Shown here: positions 27,435 through 36,134 of the stretch, piece by piece
How positions within the stretch are numbered: the stretch's first letter is position 1
How the letters are laid out: every line of letters starts with the position of its first letter
From: Verrucomicrobiaceae bacterium
Lineage (GTDB): Bacteria; Verrucomicrobiota; Verrucomicrobiia; Verrucomicrobiales; Verrucomicrobiaceae
Direction of reading: 5' to 3'
DNA: 64,000 bases
Assembly (NCBI GenBank): GCA_019694165.1
Contig: JAIBCL010000028.1
Span: 1-64,000 of the forward strand
Made by a program: the position numbers and the translations under genes
The notes under the pieces: model-generated
What the model was told of the DNA's origin: nothing
What the model saw: only the letters and a program-made list of their open reading frames with translations
The model's database searches: none

Positions 27435-28211
27435 TCACACGAGAAAGGACGTGATGACGTAGTCCGCCGCGAGCACGACGATGCTGGACATGACGACGGC
27501 ACGCGTGGTGGACGCGCTCACCGCGCGCGCACCGCTGCCGGCGCTGCTGCGGTGCGCATGAAAACCCTGATAGGCACACAGCGCGACGGTGAGCAGACCG
27601 AACGTGACGGCCTTCGTCATGCACTCACGCACGTCATGCGCCTCGACGGCACGCTCAACCGCCGACCAATAAACCCCGGACTCCAGCCCCAGCAGCATGG
27701 TGCCCGAAACGCTGCCGCCCCACATGCCGATGCAGCAGAACACCGCTGTCTGCAGCGGATACACGATCAGCGCCGCGATCAAACGCGGTGCCACGAGATA
27801 GGCGTGGCTGCTCACGCCCATGGTCTCCAGCGCGGCGATCTGCTCCGTCTGCCGCTGCATCCCCAGTTCCGCCGCAAGGGCGGACCCCGCCTGCCCCACC
27901 AGCATGAGTGCGGCAAGCACCGGGCCGAGTTCGCGCACGATGCTCAGGGAAACCAGCGTACCGAGCAGGCTCTCGGAGCCGAATTTGTTCAGCACATGAT
28001 AGCCCTGCAGACCGAGCACCAGCCCGGTGAAGACGCCCACGATCACGATCACCGGCAGGCAACGCACGCCCTGCTCAAACATCGAGCACACCACACGCCG
28101 TGCCAGCTTCCGCGATCCCGCCGCCTCATGAAACGCACGGATGGTGAACAGGGCGAAGTCCCCCAGCGTGTGCACGAGGGTGAGTGTGTGTCTGCCAACG
28201 CTGCGAACCAT
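27435..28211 (-). CDS. mlaE: MlaE, permease subunit of the lipid transporter
   Basis: 258 aa, the usual length. An N-terminal interfacial helix is followed by about five to six transmembrane segments. VVGVFTGLVLGLQGYHVLNKFGSES-like text and the conserved RELGPVLAALMLVGQAGSALAAELG...EQIAALETMG stretch are the MlaE signature. It is the first gene of the mlaEFDCA operon. The ATG at 28211 follows a 92-nt gap to the preceding gene. Confidence 0.95.
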   Translation of the reverse strand: MVRSVGRHTLTLVHTLGDFALFTIRAFHEAAGSRKLARRVVCSMFEQGVRCLPVIVIVGVFTGLVLGLQGYHVLNKFGSESLLGTLVSLSIVRELGPVLAALMLVGQAGSALAAELGMQRQTEQIAALETMGVSSHAYLVAPRLIAALIVYPLQTAVFCCIGMWGGSVSGTMLLGLESGVYWSAVERAVEAHDVRECMTKAVTFGLLTVALCAYQGFHAHRSSAGSGARAVSASTTRAVVMSSIVVLAADYVITSFLV

Positions 28212-28261
28212 GTCAGGGAGCGCGGCATTTCACGCATCCCGCCACGCATTGCAATAGGCAA

Positions 28262-28300
28262 AAGGGCCGGGTGGCGCCCGAGCGGGCGGTGCTCACCGCC
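28262..28300 (-). terminator. Possible terminator of the deaminase-like gene
   Basis: GGCGGTGCTCACCGCC at 28285-28300 is a perfect short hairpin just after the stop of the minus-strand gene at 28304. A second GC-rich hairpin ending in GCCCTTTT follows in the direction of transcription. This looks like a rho-independent terminator with a short U run, before mlaE. Confidence 0.35.
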
Positions 28301-28303
28301 TCC

Positions 28304-29242
28304 TCAGTGCATCTCCACCGCGCAGCTTCCCAGACCGCCGCGGTAGTAGTTGAACTGCACGTTCGGATGATCGGCCAGCAATGACATCGGCACGGCGCTG
28401 TCGGCCATGCCTTTGGAAATCATCAGCGCGGTAAGGCGCTGGCCGAGGGGATTGTCGTGCGTGCCGGCCTGCCAGATGGAGACCTTCTCCGCGAGCCATG
28501 TCTCCCGCGGGCCGACGGTGATGGCCATCTTCGGCACCATCGTGACATTGCCGCCGCCGCTGGTGCGTGCGTTTTGCGCGAGGGTGATCGGGTGCAGCTC
28601 GACGATGCGCGTGCCGAGCTTCCGATACTCGGCGGGCGATGGCGGCTCGTTTTTGTATTTGCCGGCGCGTTTGAGCGGATCGTTGAAAGCCCAGTGCTTG
28701 ATGTCGCCCTGGCCGCCCTGCATGACGGCGCAGCGGACGCCGGCGTGCCACGACTTCACATACGGTGCGACATCTCCCTTCGGGAAATGGAGCTGCGAGT
28801 CAGGCATCACGAGCTTCTTGCTGATGCGGCTGAAGCAGAGTTCGCGGTCGGCTTTCTCGAATGAAAGCGGATGTGTGACGGGCGTCTCCTTCTTCGTGTG
28901 CTCGTCATACCATTCGTCCATGCCCCAGAAGTGCGCGTTTTTGAGCGAGAGGCCGAGTTCGTTCACGAGGCGGGCGACGAGCGGCAGTTGCTCCGTCGGG
29001 CCGATGGGGCCGCAGATGCCGACGGGGTTATCGGCAGTGGCCTGCTTCCAAGCGTGGATGTACTCGAGTGCCTCGGCCAGATAGAAATCTTCGAGCGTGT
29101 CATACATGACGACTTTGAAGCCGGGGCGCGACAACTTGAGCAGATCGCGCTCGGTGAGGCGCGCGGCGTCGTTGATGAGATCGTTTTCGAGCGTGGTGTA
29201 GTCCCACCAGTCGGGGGCGATGTGGCTGAGTTTGCGGGGCAT
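28304..29242 (-). CDS. Divergent glucosamine-6-phosphate deaminase/isomerase-like protein
   Basis: 312 aa with a NagB/6-phosphogluconolactonase fold. [12 protein letters not shown] (MDE at 108-110) matches the proton-acceptor region of NagB. The second active-site motif, which in NagB reads about GGxGxDGHIAFNEP, is [14 protein letters not shown] here (176-189): the His is kept, but the catalytic Asp of the family is Ile and the Glu is Asp. The protein is also longer at its N-terminus than NagB. It is therefore either an isomerase/deaminase with altered chemistry or one acting on another amino-sugar phosphate. The HGSNAT-like gene lies upstream on the same strand. Confidence 0.75.
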   Translation of the reverse strand: MPRKLSHIAPDWWDYTTLENDLINDAARLTERDLLKLSRPGFKVVMYDTLEDFYLAEALEYIHAWKQATADNPVGICGPIGPTEQLPLVARLVNELGLSLKNAHFWGMDEWYDEHTKKETPVTHPLSFEKADRELCFSRISKKLVMPDSQLHFPKGDVAPYVKSWHAGVRCAVMQGGQGDIKHWAFNDPLKRAGKYKNEPPSPAEYRKLGTRIVELHPITLAQNARTSGGGNVTMVPKMAITVGPRETWLAEKVSIWQAGTHDNPLGQRLTALMISKGMADSAVPMSLLADHPNVQFNYYRGGLGSCAVEMH

Positions 29243-29308
29243 GGTGCGGAGGGTGGATGGTGGTGAGTCGAGAGCGAAGGGAGGAAAGAGCGAGATGGTG
29301 GCTCGTGG

Positions 29309-29368
29309 ATTTCAGATTTCAGATTTCAAGTGCCAGATGCCAGATTTCGAATTTCAGATTGCGAGGCT
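29309..29368. repeat. Degenerate AT-rich heptad repeat (ATTTCAG)
   Basis: In the 170-base gap between two minus-strand genes the unit ATTTCAG recurs about five times, some copies altered, in an otherwise GC-rich region. It has no coding character. It is probably a simple-sequence repeat; a regulatory role cannot be excluded. Confidence 0.5.
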
Positions 29369-29412
29369 TGGGGACGCTAGTGAGGTGGGCGGGAATGTCG
29401 AGCGTTCGCAGC

Positions 29413-30615
29413 TCAGATGCGCAGGAAGATTCTCCGGCGGTGGAGCACGAAGAGCACGCTCCACAGAACGAAGAGCAGGACCGCGCCGCCGAATGCGGAC
29501 TCCACTGCGGGAGACATCGATGAGAAAGGCTGGAAGCGCAGGTGCAGCCGGTGTCCGGCCGCGAACACCGCTTCGACGAGATGCACCAGCAGATACATCA
29601 AGATGGAGTTCATGCCCAGCACCTGGAAAGGGAAAGACCATTTGTCGAAACCGGCCACATCATTGATGCCATGAAATGCGGCCATGATGAAAAGGCACCA
29701 GCCGCCGCTCACCAGCGTCCACGACGGCGTCCACAGCTTCTTCACGCTGGGGCAGATGCCGGAGTGGTGCAGCGCCAGTCCCGCCAGCAGACAGAGCGCG
29801 CCCGCAACTCCGAGGCGCTTCATCGCGGCCGCACCACGGTGCCCGTCACGAAACCACTGCCCTGCAATGAGGCCGAGAATCATGGTGCCGAGCGTGGGGA
29901 TGAAGTTCAGCGTGGAGTAGCCCTCGGGATTTCCGCGGAAATAGTCGCCGGCTGGGAAGATGTTCAGGAACCAGCGGTCGAAGGCCCATGCGGCGTTTGA
30001 GTTCAGATTCCAATGCGCGGCGAAGCCCGTGAAGTCATGCGCCCAGCCGGCGGGAATGTCCGCCGCGGCACGGTCAAAGTCAGGCCCCGGCAGCGGATGC
30101 AACGCGAAGAAGAGCCAGTAGCCCGCGAGGATCGCCGCCAGCGCCGACCAGCGCCCACGCGTGGAGCAGAGGCCGAGCAGAAAGAGAAACGGATAGCCGA
30201 GTCCGATCTGCGCCAGCGTGTCCTCGTAGGTCCAGTGAATGTGCTTTTCATCGAGGAAACGCAGGAGCACGCCGAGCACGACGAGAATCAGCGCGCGCAC
30301 CAGGGCGTGGCGCATCATCTGCGGGACGCTCGCGCCCTTCGCCCGGCGGCTGCTGATGGAGAACGGCAGGGCCACGCCCACCATGAAGCTGAACGCCGGC
30401 TGGATCAGATCGTGCAGCGAGCAGCCGGTCCACTCCACATGCTGGGAATGAAAACTCACCGCCTGCCAGAACGCGCTCGCGGAAAACTGCGCCGCCACGT
30501 CGGGCAGATCGAGCAGCTCCGCCGCCATCAGGAACATCGCAAAGCCGCGAAACGTATCGAGCGAGAGCAGGCGTTGCGGTTTTGCGGCAGGCACATCCAT
30601 GAGGCGCGCACTCAA
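29413..30615 (-). CDS. HGSNAT/DUF5009-like multi-pass membrane acyltransferase
   Basis: 400 aa. The start RLLSLDTFRGFAMFLM is the hallmark of the heparan-alpha-glucosaminide N-acetyltransferase/DUF5009 family, followed by about ten hydrophobic helices. LIQPAFSFMVGVALPFSISSR, FLMAAELLDLP and GMNSILMYLLVHL are conserved stretches. Human HGSNAT transfers acetyl groups across a membrane to glucosamine ends of heparan sulfate; bacterial members presumably acylate sugars at the envelope. The amino-sugar enzyme gene lies next to it on the same strand. A start at the second Met (30600) is possible. Confidence 0.85.
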   Translation of the reverse strand: MSARLMDVPAAKPQRLLSLDTFRGFAMFLMAAELLDLPDVAAQFSASAFWQAVSFHSQHVEWTGCSLHDLIQPAFSFMVGVALPFSISSRRAKGASVPQMMRHALVRALILVVLGVLLRFLDEKHIHWTYEDTLAQIGLGYPFLFLLGLCSTRGRWSALAAILAGYWLFFALHPLPGPDFDRAAADIPAGWAHDFTGFAAHWNLNSNAAWAFDRWFLNIFPAGDYFRGNPEGYSTLNFIPTLGTMILGLIAGQWFRDGHRGAAAMKRLGVAGALCLLAGLALHHSGICPSVKKLWTPSWTLVSGGWCLFIMAAFHGINDVAGFDKWSFPFQVLGMNSILMYLLVHLVEAVFAAGHRLHLRFQPFSSMSPAVESAFGGAVLLFVLWSVLFVLHRRRIFLRI

Positions 30616-30666
30616 TCAGCGGCGGAGGGCAATTCAAGATCGAAAACGTGCGGCGCCGGCTGCAAG

Positions 30667-30819
30667 CAGGGCTTACGCATGAATTGCTTCTGAGCGAATT
30701 CCCACGGATTCAGGACGACCACGGATTGGACTTCTGCTGAACCCATCTGTGGAATCCTGAATCTTGCGGGGCAAATCATAGATTTGAGGCTTGCGCTTTC
30801 GGTTCATGCGTAAGCCCTG
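30667..30819. mobile_element. 153-bp MITE, copy A, with 17-bp TIRs and perfect 9-bp target duplication
   Basis: Left end CAGGGCTTACGCATGAA (30667-30683) is perfectly complementary to the right end (30803-30819). The element is flanked by a direct repeat GGCTGCAAG at 30658-30666 and 30820-30828, a perfect 9-bp target-site duplication. Two further copies of exactly the same length occur at 45166 and 56645, with about 10 and 6 base differences by eye. No transposase is encoded. The CAGGG terminus and 8-10-bp duplications recall the ISAs1 (H-repeat) family, which may supply the transposase; that assignment is from memory. Confidence 0.92.
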
Positions 30820-30861
30820 GGCTGCAAGACCTGCCGTGGTGCGCACCCAAATCCCCGCGCA

Positions 30862-31890
30862 TCACGGGGTCCCGGGCGCTCGCGTTTTCTCGCGGGCCGG
30901 CGTCTTCGTGACGGCACCGTCGTCCGCCTGGGTGCCGTCTTGCTTTTCCGCCTGCCCGGTTTTCAACCGCTCATAAACGGAAGATGGTGGCTGCGGCAGC
31001 GGAGCGGTCACATGCTTGTAAGGCGAGATCGGAGGAGAGCCGGCCGGCTTCTCCCCTGCTGCCTTGCCTGATTGCTCGGTCTTGAGGCGCTCGAACACGG
31101 AGACGTAGGGCCTGCTCTTAAACTCGGGGACGTACTGAAACCCGGGGGACGATGCCTCGGTCTGCTTCGTCTGCGCAGCCTTTTCCGCCTGCTCGTCTTT
31201 GAGGCGCTGAAACACCGATCCCATCGGAAGCCGCCTGCCGGAGGGTTGTCTGACGACGCGCGGTGCAGGCAACTCCGCTGGCGGCGGCGCAGGAACCGCA
31301 GCAGGAGGCGGCTCATCGGCAGGAGGCGCGACCGCCGCTCGCTGGAGACCGGGACCTTCGATCTCATGAAGCAGCCGGTCGGAGGTTTTCACGATGTTGA
31401 CCTTCGCGGGCCTTTCAGTGTCCGCCAGGTCGATGCACTCCAGTTTGCTCTGGCCGGCGGCCTTTAGCAGCAGCCGCGCGGGCTTGCCACGGATGCCCGG
31501 CAGCGGCAGTACGAGCAGCGTACCGACCTCGGGCGAGCGCAGGCCGGTGCTGATGTTTTGCACGATGACGATGCGCGCGGGCTTCACGTTCCGCGAGACT
31601 TCGAGACCGCCGTCACCGACGATGCGCGCGGTTCCGACGACGGTCGCGTTTTCATCGAAGGACAGGAAGATGTCGGTGAGGCCGCCCGCGTCACCCTTCG
31701 GCTGCTTCCAGTCCCATGTGCCGCGGAGCAGCGGGCGCAGCATCTCCACATCGAACACCGGGCCCGTCGAGCGTCGTTTCGCCGGCTTCTCGTCGGACTC
31801 AGCGCGCGCCGGGGCAGCGGGCAGAAGAGCGGCGGCAGCGAGCAACGCAATGAACGGGTGCGTGAACAGATGTCGGGCTGCGGGTTTCAT
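30862..31890 (-). CDS. Exported protein with three C-terminal SVFERLKTEQ repeats
   Basis: 342 aa from the ATG at 31890, giving a clear signal peptide cut near ARA. Residues about 35-180 form a compact beta-rich domain (RGTWDWKQPKGDAGGLTD, then a repeat of beta strands) resembling a lipocalin- or avidin-like small-molecule barrel, but this is uncertain. A Pro/Ala-rich linker leads to three copies of the motif (S)V(F/Y)(Q/E)RLK.(E/G)QAEK, spaced by about 45 residues in a Lys/Glu/Pro-rich tail. I recognise no known family. The upstream in-frame extension overlaps the promoter region of the divergent dehydrogenase gene and was rejected. Confidence 0.65.
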   Translation of the reverse strand: MKPAARHLFTHPFIALLAAAALLPAAPARAESDEKPAKRRSTGPVFDVEMLRPLLRGTWDWKQPKGDAGGLTDIFLSFDENATVVGTARIVGDGGLEVSRNVKPARIVIVQNISTGLRSPEVGTLLVLPLPGIRGKPARLLLKAAGQSKLECIDLADTERPAKVNIVKTSDRLLHEIEGPGLQRAAVAPPADEPPPAAVPAPPPAELPAPRVVRQPSGRRLPMGSVFQRLKDEQAEKAAQTKQTEASSPGFQYVPEFKSRPYVSVFERLKTEQSGKAAGEKPAGSPPISPYKHVTAPLPQPPSSVYERLKTGQAEKQDGTQADDGAVTKTPAREKTRAPGTP

Positions 31891-32082
31891 GGCGGTGGAT
31901 TCATCAGGCTCTCGCGCGCAATTGGGCACGCTGTGACGCCGCGCGTCAAGCCGCTCCGCGGCGGCTTTTCCACACTCGCACGCGCCGCTCCGGCACACGC
32001 TGAAAGACCGTCGCCACGCTGGCAGTTTTTCTTTGCCCTTGCCACTCGTGTCCGTATTCATCCTTCCACTTCATTTTCTCAC

Positions 32083-33516
32083 ATGTCCGCCATCCCCCAT
32101 CTGCCCGCACTCCGCAAAGGCCGCGCCTACGAATCGCTCGACAAAGTCCAGGTCAAGAACCACCGCACCGGCGAGGTGATGGCGGAGGTGAGCCAGGTGA
32201 ACGCGGGCATCATCCGCAAGGACATGGCAAAAATCGCCGAAGCGCGCGCGGCATTGAAGAAGTTCAGCGTGGCCGACCTCATCAAGATCACCGCCGCAGC
32301 GGGCGAGCATTTCCTCAATGGTACGCTGCCGCTCGGTGATCGCGGCCACACCCAAACGCCGCAGCAGTACATCGAGACGCTCTCCCAGACCAGCGGCCTG
32401 CCGCACATCATGGTGAAGCGCAACATGGCGAAGATTCACTACGCGCTGACGCACATGCATGTGATCCTCAACGGCCTCACCCGCGGACTCGACATGACGG
32501 TGATCGATCGCGGCTTCGGCGAACAGGCGGGCTGCCCGGTCGCGTTTTTCCCCACCACGCAATCACTCGGCCTCGTGATGCCGAGCAATTCGCCCGCGGT
32601 GAACTCGCTGTGGCTGCCAGCCATCGCGCTCAAGATTCCCGTCGTCATCAAGCCGGGTCGTGAGGAGCCGTGGACGCCGTATCGACTGATCCAGGCGTTC
32701 ATCGCCGCGGGCGCACCGGCAGAGGCGTTTGGTTTCTATCCCACCGATCACGAAGGCAGCGGCGAAGTCGTGAAGCTCAACGGCCGCTGCCTCGTCTTCG
32801 GCGACGTGAACATGGCGAAGATGTACGAGGGCAATCCGCGCGTGCAGGTGCACGGCCCCGGCTGGAGCAAAATCCTCATCGGCGAGGACAAGATCGAGAA
32901 CTGGAAGGAATACATCGACGTCATCGTCAGTTCCATCAGCGACAACGGCGGCCGCTCGTGCATCAATGCATCGGCGGTGTTGGTGCCGAAGCATGGCAAG
33001 GAAATCGCCGACGCCATCGCGCAGCGCCTCGGCCCCGTCGAGCCGCTGCCGCCTGAAGATGAAAACGCGAAGCTCTCCGGCTTCGCGAATCCGAAGATGG
33101 CGGACTACATCGACAGCGCGATCGATGCCGATTTGAAAACACCCGGCGCAGAGGACGTGACCGCAAAGTATCGCAACGGCCCGCGCAAGGTCGAGTTCGG
33201 CGGCGGCATCTACCTGCGGCCCACGATCATCCGCTGCGACAGCTTCGATCACCCGCTGGCGAACCGCGAGTTCCTCTGCCCGTATGCGAGCGTGGTCGAG
33301 GTGCCGCAGAAGGAGATGCTCTCAAAGATCGGCTACTCGCTGATCGTCACCGCCATCACCGGCGACGCGCAATTTGTCAGCGACCTCATGGAGTGCGGCA
33401 GCATCGACCGCCTGAACATCGGCCCGATCAGCACGATGAAAATCAGCTGGGACCAGCCGCACGAGGGGAACATGTTCGAGTTCCTCTACAAGCGCCGGTC
33501 GATTGATTGCGCGTGA
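32083..33516 (+). CDS. Aldehyde dehydrogenase family protein, possibly CoA-acylating
   Basis: 477 aa from the ATG at 32083. An NAD-binding Rossmann part has MPSNSPAVNSLWLPAIALKIPVVIKPG, and the catalytic cysteine is Cys293 in NGGRSCINASAV. The ELGG glutamate of ordinary hydrolytic aldehyde dehydrogenases is absent: the corresponding segment reads VQVHGPGWSKILIGED. Loss of this base is typical of CoA-acylating enzymes such as the AdhE N-terminal half. An iron-type alcohol dehydrogenase gene lies two genes downstream, so the two could act together between an acyl-CoA, aldehyde and alcohol (inference). A long upstream extension of the frame is non-coding overlap. Confidence 0.8.
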   Translation: MSAIPHLPALRKGRAYESLDKVQVKNHRTGEVMAEVSQVNAGIIRKDMAKIAEARAALKKFSVADLIKITAAAGEHFLNGTLPLGDRGHTQTPQQYIETLSQTSGLPHIMVKRNMAKIHYALTHMHVILNGLTRGLDMTVIDRGFGEQAGCPVAFFPTTQSLGLVMPSNSPAVNSLWLPAIALKIPVVIKPGREEPWTPYRLIQAFIAAGAPAEAFGFYPTDHEGSGEVVKLNGRCLVFGDVNMAKMYEGNPRVQVHGPGWSKILIGEDKIENWKEYIDVIVSSISDNGGRSCINASAVLVPKHGKEIADAIAQRLGPVEPLPPEDENAKLSGFANPKMADYIDSAIDADLKTPGAEDVTAKYRNGPRKVEFGGGIYLRPTIIRCDSFDHPLANREFLCPYASVVEVPQKEMLSKIGYSLIVTAITGDAQFVSDLMECGSIDRLNIGPISTMKISWDQPHEGNMFEFLYKRRSIDCA

Positions 33517-33540
33517 GGCAAAAGCAGATAGCTTCGCGAC

Positions 33541-34212
33541 ATGCCAGCAGCAACAGCCAGGAAAAAGCGCGCGGTGGTTCATGTGGACAGCCCGCCGCGG
33601 GTCATCATCAACGATCCGCCGAAGGTGGAGATTCCGCCGCTGCCGCCGTGGCACGGACTGCGGGTGAAGATGACGCGCGAGGAGTTTGAGGCGCGCGATT
33701 GGAAGGAGGGCGATGCCGCTCGATGGAAGTTTGAATGGAACGATGGATTCGCCGAAGCCTATGAAGAGCGTATGAGACTGAGTGAGATCAAGTTCATGAG
33801 ACGCCTTCCGAATGCATTCGCCGCATCGCCCCACGGAAAACAAGGAGCGGAAATGTTTTGCGAGGTCGAGATCTGGCTGAACAAGCGCCAGATGCGGATC
33901 CCCGATTTATGTGTGCTGACCGAAGCGCAGATTGAATTCGCCGATGAAGGAGGCTTGCCTGTGCCGGGTTTCGTCATCGAAGTGCTGTCTCCGTCGGATC
34001 AGATCATGCATGTGCAGTCGAAGGTTGGCGAGTATTTCGCCGCCGGCGTCAAAGTTGTCTGGCACGTGCATCGTGCGTTCAAGACCGTGACGATCTACAC
34101 CGGACCTACCGACGCCGAGATCAAGCACGACCACGACATCTGCTCGGCCGCGCCCGCGTTTCCGAAGTTCAAGATGAAGGCGAGTGACATCTTCGCCGCC
34201 GCGAAGCTCTGA
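33541..34212 (+). CDS. Uma2 family (DUF820) putative endonuclease
   Basis: 223 aa. The first 50 residues are basic and unrelated. The Uma2 domain (about 60-200) is a restriction-endonuclease fold: RIPDLCVLTEAQIEF carries the acidic metal ligand, followed by PGFVIEVLSPSD (the ExV/K-type second half), then KVGEYFAAGVKVVWHVH and YTGP. These are typical Uma2 signatures. Uma2 genes are numerous in cyanobacteria, planctomycetes and verrucomicrobia; their biological role is unsettled. The gene sits between the two dehydrogenase genes, with gaps of 24 and 9 nt, so it is co-transcribed or inserted. Confidence 0.9.
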   Translation: MPAATARKKRAVVHVDSPPRVIINDPPKVEIPPLPPWHGLRVKMTREEFEARDWKEGDAARWKFEWNDGFAEAYEERMRLSEIKFMRRLPNAFAASPHGKQGAEMFCEVEIWLNKRQMRIPDLCVLTEAQIEFADEGGLPVPGFVIEVLSPSDQIMHVQSKVGEYFAAGVKVVWHVHRAFKTVTIYTGPTDAEIKHDHDICSAAPAFPKFKMKASDIFAAAKL

Positions 34213-34221
34213 CGCGCGCTC

Positions 34222-35346
34222 ATGTCCCTCGCCCCCTTCGACCACCATCCCCGCACGCGGATCGTCTTCGGCAACGGCTCGCTGGCCCGCCTCGGCGAAC
34301 TGGCGCGCGAGATCGGTGCGAAGCGCGCGCTCATCGTGAGCGATCCCGGCATCGTGAAGGCCGGCTACAGCGTGCGGGCGGAAGGTTATCTGACCGAAGG
34401 CGGACTTGCGGTGCGCGTGTTTGGCGACGTGCATGAAAACCCCACCACGGATGATGTCGCCCGCTGCGTCGATGTCGCCCGCGAGTTTGCCGCCGATATC
34501 ATTGTCGGCCTCGGCGGCGGCAGCAGCATGGACACGGCGAAGGGCTGCAATTTCATCCTCACCAACGGCGGCGAGATCAAGGACTACTGGGGCGTGGGCA
34601 AGGCCACGAAGCCGATGCTGCCGCTCATCGCCGTTCCGACGACTGCGGGCACCGGCAGCGAGTGCCAGAGCTTCGCGCTCATCTCCGATCCGCGGACGCA
34701 TGTGAAGATGGCCTGCGGCGATCCGAAGGCGGCGGCGCGCGTGGCGATTCTCGATCCCGAACTCACCGTCTCTCAGCCGCATCGCGTCACCGTCTGCACC
34801 GGCATCGATGCACTCTCGCACGCGCTCGAGACCGCGGTGACGAACAAGCGGAATGCCTTCTCCGCCGTCTTCTCGCGCGAGGCGTTTCGCTTGTGCCACG
34901 GCGGATTCAGCCGTGTGCTCCGCAATCCATCGGACATCGAAGCGCGTGGCATGATGCTGCTAGGTGCGGCTTACGCGGGCAAGGCCATCGAGAACTCGAT
35001 GCTCGGCGCCGCGCATTCCTGCGCGAATCCGCTCACGGCGAAATTCCACGTCGTGCACGGTGAAGCCGTCGGCGTGATGCTGCCCCACGTCATCCGCTTC
35101 AACTCCGGCCTTGGCGACATCGCCAAAATCTACGAGAGCCTGTTCGACGGCGACCTGGCCGATCGCATTTCCGAACTGCTCTGGGAGGCCGGCATGCCGC
35201 GCGACATCGCGCACTACGGCGCGGGCGAGGCGGACATCCCGGCGCTCGCCGCGCATGCGTGCGAGCAGTGGACGGGCAGATTCAATCCGCGCCCCGTCGC
35301 GCAGGCGGAGTTTGAGGAGCTGTATCGTGCTGCGCTGAAAGCCTAG
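34222..35346 (+). CDS. Iron-containing alcohol dehydrogenase
   Basis: 374 aa, family III. The NAD-binding loop is GGGSSMDTAKG (98-108). Iron ligands can be read as Asp196 and His200 in TGIDALSHALE, and His265 and His279 in AAHSCANPLTAKFHVVHG. TTAGTGSE (140-147) is also conserved. It would interconvert an alcohol and an aldehyde. With the upstream aldehyde dehydrogenase it forms a two-enzyme set comparable to the two halves of AdhE, interrupted by the Uma2 gene. The natural substrate is unknown. Confidence 0.93.
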   Translation: MSLAPFDHHPRTRIVFGNGSLARLGELAREIGAKRALIVSDPGIVKAGYSVRAEGYLTEGGLAVRVFGDVHENPTTDDVARCVDVAREFAADIIVGLGGGSSMDTAKGCNFILTNGGEIKDYWGVGKATKPMLPLIAVPTTAGTGSECQSFALISDPRTHVKMACGDPKAAARVAILDPELTVSQPHRVTVCTGIDALSHALETAVTNKRNAFSAVFSREAFRLCHGGFSRVLRNPSDIEARGMMLLGAAYAGKAIENSMLGAAHSCANPLTAKFHVVHGEAVGVMLPHVIRFNSGLGDIAKIYESLFDGDLADRISELLWEAGMPRDIAHYGAGEADIPALAAHACEQWTGRFNPRPVAQAEFEELYRAALKA

Positions 35347-35404
35347 GCGCTGCGTGTTGCCGCCAATGCCAATCCGTGACGAAACTCGCGCCTCCATCCG
35401 ACCC

Positions 35405-36085
35405 ATGACGCCGATCAGCCATTTCCGCGTGATCGCCGCGGCCGCAGCACTCGCCATTCATTGTGCTGCCGATGTGCCCTCGCCCGAGGCGAAGCCGCCC
35501 CGGGCCGAGGTGTCGTCGCTGGCACCGGACGAGTTGAAGGAATTCGCGACTTTGCCGCCCGGTGTGAAGGCGTTGATCACGCGTGCGCTCGATTTCACCA
35601 GGAAAAATCTCACCTACCGTTTTGGTTCGAGCGATCCCGCCCTCGGCGGCATGGACTGCTCCGGCACGATCTACCGGCTTCTTCAGGATCACGGGATCAA
35701 GGACGCACCGCGCCAGTCCGACGAGATGGCCGTGTGGGTGCGGGACAAAACCGTGCTGCATGAAACTCAGGCGGCCACCGCGCTGGAGGATGAAAAATTC
35801 CGCACGCTCAGTCCCGGCGATCTGCTTTTCTGGACCGGCACCTATGAGCCGTCGGCGCGCAAGCTGCCAGTGTCCCACGTCATGCTGTACCTCGGCCGGT
35901 GCGCGAAGGACGGCAGACCGGTGATCTTCGGCGCCAGCGACGGGCGCAGCTACGAAGGGCAGCGGCGCTGCGGAGTGAGTGTCTTCGACTTCAAGATTCC
36001 GAAGCCAGGGGACAAGGCGCGCCTTCTCGGCTACGGGCCGGTGCCTGGCCTCTTGAGAGAGGAAGTGCGAAAAGCGGCCAGATAA
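35405..36085 (+). CDS. NlpC/P60-type secreted cysteine peptidase
   Basis: 226 aa from the ATG at 35405. It has a hydrophobic N-terminal signal, possibly a lipoprotein signal ending at Cys20, though the lipobox AIHC is poor. The catalytic Cys85 lies in GGMDCSGTIYRLL and His158 in VSHVMLYLG, with a PGDLLFW strand between them; this spacing is that of NlpC/P60 amidases that cut peptidoglycan stems. An ATG at 35354 would add 17 residues before the signal and is less likely. It ends convergently with the choice-of-anchor D gene. Confidence 0.88.
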   Translation: MTPISHFRVIAAAAALAIHCAADVPSPEAKPPRAEVSSLAPDELKEFATLPPGVKALITRALDFTRKNLTYRFGSSDPALGGMDCSGTIYRLLQDHGIKDAPRQSDEMAVWVRDKTVLHETQAATALEDEKFRTLSPGDLLFWTGTYEPSARKLPVSHVMLYLGRCAKDGRPVIFGASDGRSYEGQRRCGVSVFDFKIPKPGDKARLLGYGPVPGLLREEVRKAAR

Positions 36086-36134
36086 GAATGACGGCGGGAG
36101 CGCCGGCACGCTGATCGTGATCGCATCAAGGGCC

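Noticed and set aside
29309..29368. ATTTCAG repeats as a possible origin or array
   Set aside because: Short, irregular and not accompanied by replication or array features; kept only as a simple repeat.
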